Source: Gnetum montanum (taxonomy: Eukaryota > Streptophyta > Gnetopsida > Gnetales > Gnetaceae). Taken from it: a DNA stretch of 64,000 nt. The position numbers were made by a program, and so were the translations under genes. Below, one piece after another: positions 48,781-61,012 of the stretch. The stretch spans positions 707-64,706 of the forward strand of contig MNCI01021573.1 of the NCBI GenBank assembly GCA_015680685.1, read 5' to 3'. Below the pieces are notes generated by a model, which did not search any database, had not been told where the DNA came from, and saw only the letters and a program-made list of their open reading frames with translations. Positions within the stretch are counted from its first letter, which is position 1; every line of letters starts with the position of its first letter.

Positions 48781-49674
48781 TAAATTTATTTTTTTTGCCA
48801 AGTGTAATATTGTAGCTCAAGTTATGTCATCATTGATATGATATCTTGGAAGCTATGCAACCCTTACCCAAACTTATGCAGCTTCATTTCATAGTTTTAG
48901 CGAAGTATAAATGCTTGTAGTGTGGTGCTAAGTAGTTGACTCGAGTTTTTAAATGTGTAAATTGTACTTGGGCACAATTTATGACTAATAATAAAAATTG
49001 AGGCTATTTTACATCATTACAAGATTCCTTAGTTTTGTTGTTCTATTGTTTACTTAGCATAATTTTCCTATTTTCTTAATTTAATCATTTACATTCCAAA
49101 GTAGTTCACTATTTATGTTCATTAGTTAGGTAGAATGGGTACAACTTGTTTTGAGCATTTAAGTATAATTGTTTGGTAATACAGTAGTGGTCTTCCTTGT
49201 TTTTTTGAGTACTAATTCCACTTGGTAATCCTAGTGATAATTACATAAGCCCAAGACATGACTGCCAAACCATAATCATTACTCCAAGATAGAATAAATT
49301 TACATTTTTATGTTATTTAGACTTAGACTATAATTCCATTTTCAATCATGTTAAGCACTAGTAGTAATAAGAGCCTTACAATATCATTTATGTATGCCTC
49401 ATTGTGAATTAAACCATATATTCACATTACACTAACTCAAAGTGAGAAGACAATGATCATGAACTTAACATTAACTCTTAACAGAGTTACATTGTCCATT
49501 CAGTTTGAAGAACCTATCAATGTACAATGGCATTTAGCCCTTGTAGAGATACCAAGAAGAGAGGCAAAATACTCCAAACAAAGGAAAATCTCAAGACCTT
49601 GAGCTTCTATAGAAGCACAAAGGGATGAATTTGAGTCATAAGATTTTATTTTATTTTATTTTTAAAAAAAGGGG
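48781..49674. other. Non-repeat spacer between the two telomere-like blocks
   Basis: AT-rich, with no gene and no heptamer periodicity. It ends in an (ATTTT)n tract at about 49645-49665. Confidence 0.5.
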
Positions 49675-50617
49675 CTTATAGTTTACTGTCTAGGATTTAT
49701 GTTTTTGGGTTTTATGGGTTTAGAGTTTTGGGTTTTGGGTTTAGAAAGTTGAGGATTTAGATTTTATGCTTTAAGGTTTTGGGTTTAGGATTTAGGGGTT
49801 ATAGTTTAGGGATTTTATAGTTTTAGATTTTTAGGATTTTGGACTTTTGTTCTTGAGTTTTAGGGTTTAGGTGTTCGGTTTTTATGTTTAGGGTTTTAAG
49901 TTTTTACAATTTTCGGTTTTTGGTTTATAGGGTTTAGGACCTAAGTGTTAGGTTTTTGGGTTTATGATTTAGGGCCTTGCATTTTCTAGGGTTTTAGAGT
50001 TTTGGTTTTTAGGGTTTAGGCTTTTGGGTTGAGGGTTTTTGGTTTTTAGGGTTTGTAGTGCTTAAGGTTTAGGTTTTTGCGTTTAGGGAATTGGGTTCTT
50101 AGGGTTTTGTGTTTATAAGGATTAAGATTTAGGGTTTAGGATTTAGGATTTTTAAGGTTTATGGATTTTACAAATTTGGGTTTTGACTTTTGGGTTTTTA
50201 ATTTAGGGTTTGTAGGATTTAGTGTTTGAGGTTTTGGTTTTATGACTTTAGGTTTTTAGAGCTTTAGTGTTTTTTGATTAGGATTTTGTGTTTTGGATTT
50301 CTAGGGTTTTAGGTTTTTAGGATTTTTGGCATTGGGTTTGGTTTTAGGGTTTTTCATAAATAGGGTTTAGGGTTTAGTGTTTAAGATTTTGGATTTAGGT
50401 TTTTGTGTTTTGGGTTTATAGGCTTTATGGTTTATGGTTTAGGTTTTAATGTTTAGGGTTTTTAGGGGTTAGGGATTAGGTTTTAGGTTTTTGAGTTTTG
50501 GATCTATATGATTTAGGGTTGAGAATTTACGATTTTTAGAGTTTTTGCTTTTAAGGGTTTTAGGATTTTGGGTTTTTTGATTAGGGTTTCAGGGTTCATA
50601 GGATTTAGGATTTGGGG
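49675..50617 (+). repeat. Degenerate telomere-type (TTTAGGG)n tract, block 2
   Basis: About 0.94 kb of the same degenerate heptamer in the same orientation as block 1. It ends sharply at GGATTTGGGG|TAGACAAATGC, where repeat C begins. Confidence 0.9.
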
Positions 50618-51235
50618 TAGACAAATGCAACCTTTCTAATAAACATAGCTATCTTTATTAATAAGCTTACATGCATTTCAACATGTAAAATAAAATACGT
50701 CAAAAGGAACCACAAAAATAATTTATGCTAAAATGATCTAATGTAAATCCTACATAGCATAGATGGTTGAAGTCAAGTATTTAAAGGCCACATTCATTTA
50801 CCCATAATATTTCTTTTCATCATTGATTTTCACTAGTAGTTGAAAATCCTTCAAAACACCTATAACATTTCCTAAACTACATTTATAAAATACCTCAATG
50901 ATTTACCAAATACATTAATTCTAGTACTAATCACTAATTCTATTGGTTTTGATTAAAATTTACCCTAATTTATTTTTTCTTAATGCTTCAAGTATAACAA
51001 CCCTTACTTTAGTTGCTTCATTAGGTATTTCAAACTTTCTTATAGTCAACTTTTTCTTATACACAATGGAAAGCTACCCTTGTAGGTTCTTTGAAACTTT
51101 GAATGCAACAATATAAATTGCTTTTTATTTTAGCATTTAAGATATAGTTACCTATTAATCATTAATAAGATCTATAGTGAGAAAAATACCAAATAGAAAT
51201 AGAGCACATGGAACTATTTTTGTTAGGAAAATAAA
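50618..51235. repeat. Dispersed repeat C, copy 2
   Basis: It matches 29146-29755. Here it directly follows the telomere-like tract, while copy 1 follows ordinary AT-rich sequence. Confidence 0.8.
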
Positions 51236-52980
51236 TCAAAGTCAGCAACTCTTGAAATAGGAATATGTGCAAGTCATAATCTTCCAAGTAAATTAATCTA
51301 GAGATCATTATTTAAATAAAACATTAACTAAAATATCTGAACTTATACCTGTTATAGCTAAACGTTGCCATTTTATTACCAATCAAGCAAACACATAAAC
51401 TATTTGTTATTATTGATAGTTATAAAAGATTGGAAATCATGAAAACTATACTCTTGAAGTCATTGAAACTTAGATGAGGACCTAATTTGAGTCTGTTAAC
51501 CTAGTAGATCCTTGCGTAAAATTCTAGTCCCTATATCAACTATATAAATAGGAACCTATAATTGGAATGCGATTTTTAAAATTTCATGAAATTAATATCT
51601 CATTCATTAAAACATCATTTTGGATTAAGGCTTCTAATCTACAACGTATGTCCAACTCTACATCCTAAGAGAAGTCTGCTCATGTTCAGAATATTTTGAT
51701 TTTGAAATTAAATAAACATCAGGAATACTATAAGTATTACTTGTTAATGAAGCTATTCTGAATGTTAATATATAATGGAAACAAGATTGTGTTCATGCCA
51801 AAAGGAAAATGAACTTTTAACTTCAATGCGTATTATAAGATAGCCAACAATAAAAGAAATGTGGTACTCTAAATGCCTATTTTAGAAGCTATTCTATCCT
51901 TTCCTTCATCATCCCCATATTTTGAAGGCTCTTGTCCACTCTAAATCTCTTCTATGTAATCCATGGCTAACATGTTAGGTTCTTAATATATATTTTTTAA
52001 AATTTTTCTGATCATCAGAGTGAGTTCAATTGTTAAATTTTATTAGTTAGAAGCTATTATCTCCTATCCTCCCTCTCCATGGTATGAAGGTTCTTGTCCA
52101 CACTTATCCTCTTCAATCTAATTCATAGCTAACATGTTAAGTTTTAACATTTTTCTTAATGGTTACTATGAAAGTTTTATCAATTAATATGATTAACATA
52201 TTTAACTATAAGTATCCTTTCCTATATACAAAGGGTCCATTCTATGTTTAACCATAATTTCTTTGTTCAACCTTAACAAAAATGTCCTTGCTATCAACCA
52301 TAGTTTCATTTATCTGATCGTTAGGATCATTCAGCATTTTAAACGAACTACAAGAACTAAGACCTCTTAATTTATTGGCCCAATCATAGAATAAAATTTA
52401 AAAACATTGACAATGCCTATATTGTTGAGGACATCATGATTCTCTTAATATACTTCCTCTTAAAGATATAAAATAATGAAAAAGCAAGCACAGCCAAAGG
52501 GTGAAGCCTACCAAATATAAGGAACACTAAAACAAAAAAAAATTACTAGTTCATCACAAAGACGTTGTATAATCAATGAGGAGTGTTTGTTATAAGTAAA
52601 TCACATAACAAGTCATCATTTTAAGGAATGCACTTTTGTGAAACTGAAACAAAATGTAATGATATAAAAGGCTATTTGAACCAAGGTAATGGAATGTAGT
52701 TAAATTATACTTCCTCATTAAATGATTTAACGAGTAGTAAACACTAAGAAAATCCAAAATCACTATTCTTCTTCTTCATGGTAGGGATCTCAACCACACA
52801 TATGCATGATGGAGTTGTCTTGTAGGTTATCATCAAATATTTTAGAGATATTTGACTATTATTTCAACCCTTGCATGGAAGTGAAACAAAAATACAATGA
52901 GGTTAAGGACTCTTAATATATGAGAATCAAGTGATGACCATCACATGATAGAGTATAATTTTAATCTACCTTGGATAATG
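51236..52980. other. AT-rich sequence, no gene seen
   Basis: No domain or long frame was found. Two stretches near 51880-51990 and 52050-52140 are loosely similar to each other (both carry TGAAGG-TCTTGTCCA and AACATGTTA), suggesting an old local duplication. Confidence 0.35.
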
Positions 52981-53576
52981 TCTTCCACATGCTAATGTAA
53001 ATCATGCTTTCTTTGCCAACATTTTTCAATACCTTAGAGTATATTTTTCTAGGTTTTTATGTAAGATTGTTGGATTTCATGGTTTACAAGGTTGTAGATG
53101 TGAACATCATTATTAATAGTGGTAGCAAGACCTAGGAGATACAAAGGTAGGAGAGGAACCACCTATGGGGAGATCATCCCTACAAGTCATTCATTTTGAC
53201 ACTATGTCATTTTTGGATGATCAACAAGTTTAGAGTTTGTTTAGCCCTACAAGTACTTATATTATAGAGTCCATGCTTGTTGATGCAAATTCTCACTTTG
53301 GATATTGATTTCTATAAATCTAGATCACTAGTTATGTTCATAACTAGGGTTGATTCCACTTGTTGTTTCACGTTTTCATAGGTTTGAGGATCTAGATGTT
53401 GAGGATGTGTAATTGGAGGTGTTGGAGTAGGTGCTTCAAAAGATAACTAATGAAGCTAACTAGCATCTCATAGTGTTTGGATGGTTTTATGAGGAGATTG
53501 ATCAAGCTAGGAACCATCGATGTAACAATGCTTTTCAAAAGGTAGGGCTAGTTCACATCCTTCATGAGAGGGTAGA
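52981..53576. repeat. Dispersed repeat X, copy 3, fused to LTR-A
   Basis: Similar to 25260-25935 and 29775-30160. The join to LTR-A at about 53577 (GAGTTGCCCATAACTT) is the same as in the 30 kb copy. Confidence 0.7.
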
Positions 53577-54001
53577 GTTGCCCATAACTTATCTCAGTAT
53601 GAACATGAGATAATTTTATACAAGTTTTTAAAGATTAAATTTTAAAATTAAAGACAAAAAATAAAGACACTAGGGAGGAATAGATAAATAAACTTCTTGG
53701 TTCTTTATTTTGCCTAAGAGAGTCTAGGAAGAGAGTGTGAATTGTGAGAATAGTAGAGAGAGATAGAGTCTTGGCAAGGTCCCTTAATAATTTATTCATG
53801 CGAGAGTGTGTTTTCTTTGATTAAGTGTGTATGAAAATTTTATTGAATCTCTTGTTTATTTTTGGGAATTTAGGCTTCCTTTCAGCTATAAATTCTTCAT
53901 TTGAGTAAGAATAAAGCTATTATTTTCTTACCTTGTTTAAATTTGGCATTTTATGACATTAAAAGAGCTTGGATAATGGAATCCACAGAAGCTCCTCATC
54001 A
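53577..54001 (+). repeat. 5'-truncated LTR-A of gag-only copy 7
   Basis: It holds the downstream part of LTR-A to GCTCCTCATCA at 54001, with a degraded TATA region (ATAAATAAAC near 53682). A degraded primer-binding site (TTTGTGTCAACGTAGC) follows. Confidence 0.7.
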
Positions 54002-55628
54002 AATTTGTGTCAACGTAGCTTGGAATTGAAGACAATTGTATTCAATTGGATAATTCTCATCTCAATTGCAAAGAATCACTCAAAATTCTCAAGCTTGGAT
54101 GAATTCTCTCTTGCTACTTGTTTGACTCATCCTAGGATTTGAAAATTTCCTTTGAATCCTAGTTTTGTCATATCTTTCAAAAATTGGAAGATAATTTTGG
54201 AATTGGATACCCATTGATTTGAAGATCTTGTGCTCATTTCTATTTAGATTAGAGTATTTTTATGTCATTTTTTAGAAATCTTGAAAATTTCACCTTTCAT
54301 TATGGAATTTTGTAGAAAGTTTCTTTTAGATCCATTTCAATCATGCCTACAAAGAAGAAGAAAGTTCAAGCTTTGTCAAGAGACATGGATGATAGAAAAG
54401 ATGCTATGAAGCTTCTTATTGAGAAATTTACAAATATTGGAAAGAACAAAGAAAATGACATTTCACCTGAAGCATCAAAGAGGGTACAATTCATGCAAAT
54501 TTTCAGCAAGACCTTCAAGACATTCCTTAATGCCATACCTTAAAGATGATGTTCATTTTGAAAATGAAGACTTTCAAGAAGGAGAAGATCAAGATGATGC
54601 TTTCCTTCATACTCCTTGTGCTAAAAGGGAAAAAGATTTGTTCTAAGCCTCAATGGAAGCAAGGTGATGGAATTGAAGTCACTTTTACAAAAGCTTCTAG
54701 CTAGTCTTCAAGGATGCCACATGCTTAAGTCAAAATTCTTCAATGGCATGGAAGGTACTAAATCTTTTCCCTTTTAGCTGAAAATGATTGACAAGTACTT
54801 TGGACTTGAAGATGTAGAAAATCATCAAAATGCATGTTAGGTTGAAATTAAATTGGAAGGTATAGCACTTGTATAGTGGGAGAAGAAAATTCATTCCTAC
54901 AAGGTGAAGAATGATACTCCTATCAAGGATTGGTTATTAATGCAATTCATGCTCAAGAAAAAAATTGAGAAGAATCAACATAAATAAGAGTTCATCAAAA
55001 AATTGAAATACCTAAATCAAGGTAATAAGAGTGTGAAGGACTATTACATTGATTTTTATAAGAATTTCCAGCTTACAAAAGTTCATTGGGATGATTATTA
55101 AGAAACATCCAACTTTCAAGCATTCAAAAGGGAGAATTAACAAGATTTAACCTCCTATGAGTCCCAAACATTGGATAAGAATTTTAAATTGGCTCTTAAG
55201 ACTTATAAGAAACTGAAGGATACAATAGAGGTCCTAAATCTTCTAAAGGCATGGATTACAAAGCTTTTGAAGGTGAGAGAAAAGTCCTAGAGAAGGAAAA
55301 TGCAAAGGAAGACATCAACGAGAAGCAAAAGAAGTCCAACGAGGGCCAAGATTCTAAGTAAGACTACTCCAAGAAAGGGAAACATCAAGAGATTGGCTAT
55401 GAATCCAACATTCAAAGCTTCAATTGTGGCAAAAAGAAACATAAACAATGGGAGTGTAAAAAGCCAAAGATTTCCAACAACAACAAGCTCCAAACCTTGG
55501 AAAAGGAAGAATCCACTATTGAAGGTAGACCTCTTGTGATTGAAGATGCAACTAGAATTAATTCATTCATTTTTATTTGAAATGTGAGCTTCAATAAAGA
55601 AAATGAGGTGAAATGTCTCATTCAGGAA
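54002..55628 (+). mobile_element. Gag-only LTR retroelement copy 7 (proximal half)
   Basis: The gag ATG at 54343 opens 66 codons (MPTKKKKVQALSRDMDD...), the longest intact N-terminus in the family. The acidic block (FENEDFQEGEDQDD, near 54556-54600), Gag core (MIDKYF, DWLLMQFML, VKDYY; 54780-55050) and zinc knuckle (SFNCGKKKHKQWEC near 55420-55462, first Cys lost) follow across stops. At about 55628 the element is joined through a scrap of 3' end (GGAAGCATGGTGAAGCC) to a second gag start region, copy 8. Confidence 0.8.
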
Positions 55629-58206
55629 GCATGGTGAAGCCTTTGAGAGAAAATACTAGATTCCTCAATGCCATCTTTTGAAGATTATCCTCCTTTTAAA
55701 AATGAAGACTCTAGAGAGGGAGAAGATGAAGAGAATGTTTTTCCTCATACTCCTAGTGCTAAAAATAATTCACAAGGATTAATTTTTCATAGAAAAGGGC
55801 AAAAAGGAAGTGTCTTGAAAGCATCAAAGGAAGCAACATGAAGGAATTGAAGTCACTCTTGCAAAATTTTTCAGACATCCTTCAAGGATGCCACATGTTG
55901 AAGTCAATTCCTTCATTGGCATGGAAGAAATTGAATCTTTCCTGTCTTGGCTGAGAATGATTGACAAGCACTGTGAACTTGAAAATGTGGAAAATCATCA
56001 AAAGGTGTCTTATACTAAAACCAAAATGGAAGGAATTGCACTTGTATGGTGGAAGATGGAAAGTCATTCCTACGATGTGAACAATGGAACTCCTTTCAAG
56101 GATTGGTCTTTAATGTAGTTCACGATCAAGGAAAATTTTCAGAAAACTTGTCATAGAGAAGACGCCATCCAAAAGTTGAGGTACCTAAGGCAAGTTGAGA
56201 AGAGTGTGAACGATGTGAATGACTATTGTATGCTTTTTTGTAAGGCTTTCCAACTTGCAAAAGTTCATTGGGATGATTATGAACAGCATCCAACTTTTAA
56301 GGAGAACTCAAAAGGGAGTCGCAAACATTAGATGAGACTTTTGAATTGGCCTTAAGGCTAAGAAAAGACCTTATGGCTATAATAGAGCTTCTAAATCTTC
56401 TCAAGGAAAACTTCAAAGCTTTCGAAGGTGAGAGGGGAAACACCTAGAAGGAAAATGCCAAGGAAGACACCAATGAGAAGTGCCAAAAGTCTAAGGAGGG
56501 CCAAGATACTAAGAAAGACTGCTCCAAAAAAGGAAAAGGGGTCAAGGAAATGGCTATGCCTCTAACCTTTAGTGCTTCAATTGAAAAGTGACATAAACAA
56601 TAGAAGTGTAAAAAGCCAAATGTTTCCAAGAGCAAAGAACTCCAAACGTTGGGAAAGGAAGAATCCTCTAATGAAGGTAGACGTATTGTGATTGAAGGTG
56701 CAATTGAAATTAATTCTTGTATTTTTATGGGAAATATGAGTGTTCATCAAGAAATGAGGAAGAAGAAAGAGATGATGAATTAGAAAATAAGTTCTCAAGT
56801 ATCTCTTATTAGGTAAAGGAGTTGTTGATACTAAAAGATTATAAGAGAAGAAAATAAGAGCTTCATCATAGGGACTAAGCGATCTTCAAAGTCCAAGATG
56901 CTGTGTGTTGCTGATCAAGGAGAGTTTGTACCTCATGAGTCATGGAGGGTAAAGGATCAAAGCTAAAAGAGAGGCCAAGATCAAGGAACTTCTTCAAGAA
57001 GGGTCAAAAGCATTGTAAGAAGGTATGATTCTCATACCTTTTCGTAATTATTACATACCTTAGGGTAAGGGAAAGGACTTTCTAAGTAAAATCATGGATA
57101 TCTCATGGAAGAGAGGTGAATCTTCTATCAAAGATATTTGAAAGAATTATTACTTTGATGATGTTTTTGAGGAATCTAATGTTAAAGGCATAGAGGAGTG
57201 TTTACCTTTTGAGTTGGTAACTCTAGAATAGGATGAAGAGACTCCTATTTGGGATCTTGAACCTTCCAGCTTCGAGGAAATTGGACAACCATATGTTAAA
57301 GATCAAGTTGAACTAAAGTTGGATGGGAGAACCCATGAAGAGGTAAGTAACTGTGAGCTTTAACTTGTTGATGGTAGTGATGTCTCTCATGATGAAGCTA
57401 GTATGAGGGTTGCTAGTCTTTAATTTCAGCCTAATAATGGCTTGTTTAATTATAATGATGTACATCATGATCATTGTAGTGATTATGATAACCTTATGAC
57501 TCATCTTTTATTAGATACAAACAATGTGATTTTTAATGCCCTTCGTATGAGAACAAAGATAATTATGGTAATGAATTTGATTTTGTATAGGATAATGATG
57601 GCTTTAGTGGTAGCCATGATAGAAAGGTCGTTATTGATGCTGGTGAAGACATTGTTAGTGATTAAATTGTCTAGAAATTGGAGATGTTTGCTATTAATTA
57701 TAGCAATGATGAATTTGTGAAATGTGTTGATAACTTTGATTATCATGGCTATGAAATGGATGGGCAGCATGAAGGTAATCCCAATAGCTATAATGATAGT
57801 AAAGGGAAGTTGGTTTGAGTAGACCTAAACCTTTTGAATTTTCTTACACATCTTTTATTGCAGATCAAGAAAGAATCACATGGGATTTGATGCTCTCAAG
57901 ATGGAAGCATGGTGGAGCCTTTGAGAGAAAAGACCAAATCCACTCTTCCTTCATGTAATTCTTCATGTGATGTAAGCACAAAATTATGCTAATGTGTGTA
58001 TGTGTGTCATGCATACATTGTGTTGTGTGTTTAGTATTTTTGAAATAAATTTTGGATGATGAAGATAAAATGTTGTGAACTCTAACTATTCCATTTATGT
58101 TATGATTTGGTTGGTATGGGAGTCTTGGCCTATGTGAGGGGGAAACAAGTATCCCAAGTGTAAAGGTCTCTTGTGTGAGAAACAAGAGTCTTTTTAAAAC
58201 AAAGGG
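55629..58206 (+). mobile_element. Gag-only LTR retroelement copy 8 (best Gag core)
   Basis: Starting after the shared junction GAGAGAAAATACTAGATTCC, the frame 55888-56118 gives 76 open codons of Gag core: MPHVEVNSF, ESFLSWLRMIDKHCE, ALVWWKME, FKDWSL. A damaged knuckle lies near 56571-56613. The basic middle, the acidic distal block (57150-57340), GTAAGT at 57343, CVDNFDYHGYEMDG near 57725-57765, the AG acceptor-like site ending at 57863, and the tail stop near 57955 follow. There is no pol. From about 57.0 kb it parallels copy 3, including the truncated LTR and the foreign sequence beyond it. Confidence 0.8.
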
Positions 58207-58468
58207 TGTTGATGTGGACATAAAAAAGGCCAATGTAACATATCTCCCAATGATGGGATCTTTCCTTGGTGTTTTGGCATGCTTGGGAACATTTTGGAAC
58301 TATTTTAATGAGTTGAGGGAGTCCTTAGGAGCTATGGGGACTTGTTTGGTGGTACCGGGAGGTTTCAAATTTCAAAACAAGCATCTTTATGTTTAGTCCA
58401 GGTAGGTGAGATATCTTAGATATATTCCAAACATCTCACATGATTCCAAGATGTCTCAGCTAGATTCA
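58207..58468 (+). repeat. Truncated LTR-A (3' LTR of copy 8)
   Basis: It starts TGTTGATGTGGACATA and breaks inside the U3 array at CTAGATTCA, the same point as the LTR at 17832-18090. Confidence 0.75.
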
Positions 58469-58985
58469 TTGGAATCAATTTCTTATCCAAAATAATTTGA
58501 ATTGCTTTTATGCATGTTTCTTTAACTAATGAAACCATCTCAATATGGTGTTTTTTAAAGATAAGCTTAACATTATCTCTAAATCAAATCTAGCACCAAT
58601 ACCATGTTTTATGTTTGAACATAGTTGGATCATTTGATACTAATAATTTTAGTTTTTCAGTATTACTTTCAAATGTAGTACTTAATTTATTCATAGAATT
58701 TACTATCCATTAATTCTCATTTTTTTTAGATTTTTTATTTTTAAGTGAAACTCTACTACAATAATTATGTTGTCTAGTTAGGCTAACATTTTCTATTTTT
58801 ATGTAAGAGGATCCTAGTGTGTATGTTCCTAGATTACCAAGACTATATGTAACTATTGTAAATCATAACTATTCATTTCACAATGTATTAAATATATTTA
58901 AACTATTTTATTACTTATTACTTTTGAGATCAAGGCTTTATGCATGCTTGGAACCTTTTTTGTATTAAATCTAATGGTAATTTTT
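58469..58985 (-). pseudogene. Second copy of the unidentified coding relic
   Basis: It matches 18091-18605 for about 515 bases, with the same attachment to a truncated LTR-A. Minus-strand coding-like segments recur. Homology ends near TCTAATGGTA. The family is unknown. Confidence 0.45.
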
Positions 58986-59180
58986 AGGATTTAGTAATTT
59001 TCATGGATAACTAAGTGTGAACCTATAATACAACCATAAACACACATCATGCTCAAGATGGATCCTACTAACGAAGAAGATTCTTTCTTAGTAACTTCTG
59101 TTGATATCATTGACAAGGAGTTTTAGGCCTTTCACCATAATTAATGAAAAGTATTGCCTTAATGAAAATTGACTAGGAGT

Positions 59181-60382
59181 AATTATTACCTTAATGAAAA
59201 TTGTGGTCTTTTAGCATAATTAAGGCAATAAGGGTTCAAGGCATATTTCACTCTATTGTAGTCTTTCTTGGAATCTTGGCCCTTCTTGAACTTCTCTTGC
59301 TTCTCATTGATGTCTTCCTTAGTGTTTTCCTTCTCCATGGCTCTTCTCTCACCTTCAAAAGCTTTGAAGTCCTTGCATATAGAATATTTAGGACCTCTAG
59401 TGTAGCATTGAAGTTTCTTCTCAACCTTATGAGTGAATTCAAAAGTCTCACCCAATGTTTATGGCTCATAGAAGATCAGGTCTTGATGCTTCCTTTTTGA
59501 GTCCTCCTTGAAAGTTGCATGCTTGTTCATAATCATCCCAATGAACTTTTGCAAGTTGGAAATCCTTGCAAAAATCCATATAATAGTCCTTCACACTCTT
59601 ATCACCATGCCTTAGGTAATTTAATTTTTTGATGGCCTCTTGTCTATGATGAGTCTTCTCAAATTTTTCCTTCAGCATGAACTGTATTAAAGACCAATCA
59701 TTGATAGTAGAACCATTGTTCATATTGTAGGAATGACTTTCTTTCTCCCCACATACAAGTGCTATGTGTTCAAATTTTGTTTGGCAAAAGATATCTTTTA
59801 ATGATTTTTTACATCTTTAAGTTCAACAAACTTATTAATTATTTTCAGCAAAGAGGAAAGATTTAGTTCCCTCCATGTCACTAAAGGATTTGACTTCATA
59901 TGGCATCCTTGAAGCATGTCTGGAATGTTTTGCAAGAGTGACTTCAATTTTTTCAACTTGCTTTCTTTAAGGCCTAGGAGAAAGTTCCTTTTTCCCTTTC
60001 CTAGGAAAAATGGAACCTTGTGACCTATTTTCAAAACTAAGAGCATGAAAAATAACATTTTGTGTGATCTTCTCCTTCTCCAAAGTCTTAATTTTCGAAA
60101 GGAGGACAATCTTCAAGGAATGGCATTGAGGTTTGCATGAATTATACCTTTGCTTTGATGCTTTTGATGAAGTAGCAGGTCCTTTGTTCTATCCAAGCTT
60201 TCTAGATTTCTCAATAATAAGCTTGACAAAGCTTGAGCTATCTTCTTCTTTGAAGGCATGATGGAAATGGATTGAAAAATGAAAGTTCCACAAAATACGA
60301 CAAATAAATGTGCAATTTTCAAGATTTTTCAAAGAATGAGATAAGAAATGAGCATAAGATCTTTAAACCCTAGCTACTATAA
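59181..60382 (-). mobile_element. Gag-only LTR retroelement copy 9, minus strand
   Basis: On the minus strand the gag ATG is at 60259 (MPSKKKIAQALSS). The acidic and basic N-terminal blocks follow. The frame 59466-59723 (85 codons) is a clean Gag core: DWSLIQFMLKEKFEK, RQEAIKKLNYLRHGDKSVKD and YYMDFCKDFQLAKVHWDD, fitting the retrotransposon gag domain. The frame 59186-59455 continues through EAFEGERR, a Lys/Glu-rich linker, and half of a zinc knuckle (YCLNYAKR), where the copy is cut at about 59181. This is the best evidence that the family encodes Gag. Confidence 0.85.
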
Positions 60383-60702
60383 GTAATAGAGGAAATGTCT
60401 TGACTCTAACTAAGATGTCTTGAGTTTGGCTAAGATGTTTTGGAATCATGTGAGATGTCTTGAATGCAATTGAAATACCTTGGAGGCAATTGAGACATCT
60501 CACTTGCCTAGGCTAAACATAAGGATGCTTGTTTTGAGATTTGGAACCTCTAGAGACCTTCAAAAGAAAGTTTCCATAGCCCCTAAAATCTCCTAAACTC
60601 CTCAAAATAGTCACAAATTTCTCCTAAATATGCCAAAACTCTAGGGTAAGATCTCATCATTGGAGAGTTGCTACATTGGCCTATTTGATATCCACATCAG
60701 TG
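60383..60702 (-). repeat. LTR-A with internal deletion, minus strand
   Basis: From 60702 (ACTGATGTGGATATC) it follows LTR-A through the U3 array to about 60383, then jumps directly into the gag leader (TAGCTAGGGTTTAAAGATC). TATA box, R, U5 and primer-binding site are all deleted, so this copy could not have been transcribed or primed after the deletion. Confidence 0.75.
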
Positions 60703-61012
60703 CCCTACTTCTTAAAAATACTCTTGATTCTTAAACAAGAGACCTTCACACTTGGCTAGTTGTTGCCCCCTTACATAGGACAAAATTCACATACCAACCA
60801 AAACATAACACACATGGAATTGTTAGAGCTTGTAAAATTTTATCTCCACCATCTAAAACTTATTTCACAAAAACATATATACGCAACAAAATGTATTCAT
60901 GACACACATAGATACACATACATACACAAATGTTGTGCTTACATCACAATGAAGAAATTATATAAAACAAGAGTGGATATGGTCTTTGCTCTCAAAGGCT
61001 CCACCATGCTTG
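60703..61012 (-). mobile_element. 3' end and 3' UTR of a gag-only element, minus strand
   Basis: It matches the family's 3' UTR (for example 33440-33760) in reverse orientation. It precedes the LTR in the same orientation as copy 9, so the minus-strand copies also form a tandem arrangement. At about 61012 it meets a plus-strand copy at an inversion junction. Confidence 0.75.

Noticed and set aside
46890-50617. Functional chromosome end
   Set aside because: Both blocks are internal, strongly mutated, and flanked by repeats on both sides.
57501-57770. Minus-strand 89-codon frame (and similar minus frames at 32909 and 34876)
   Set aside because: These are shadows of the gag-only family's plus-strand frame.
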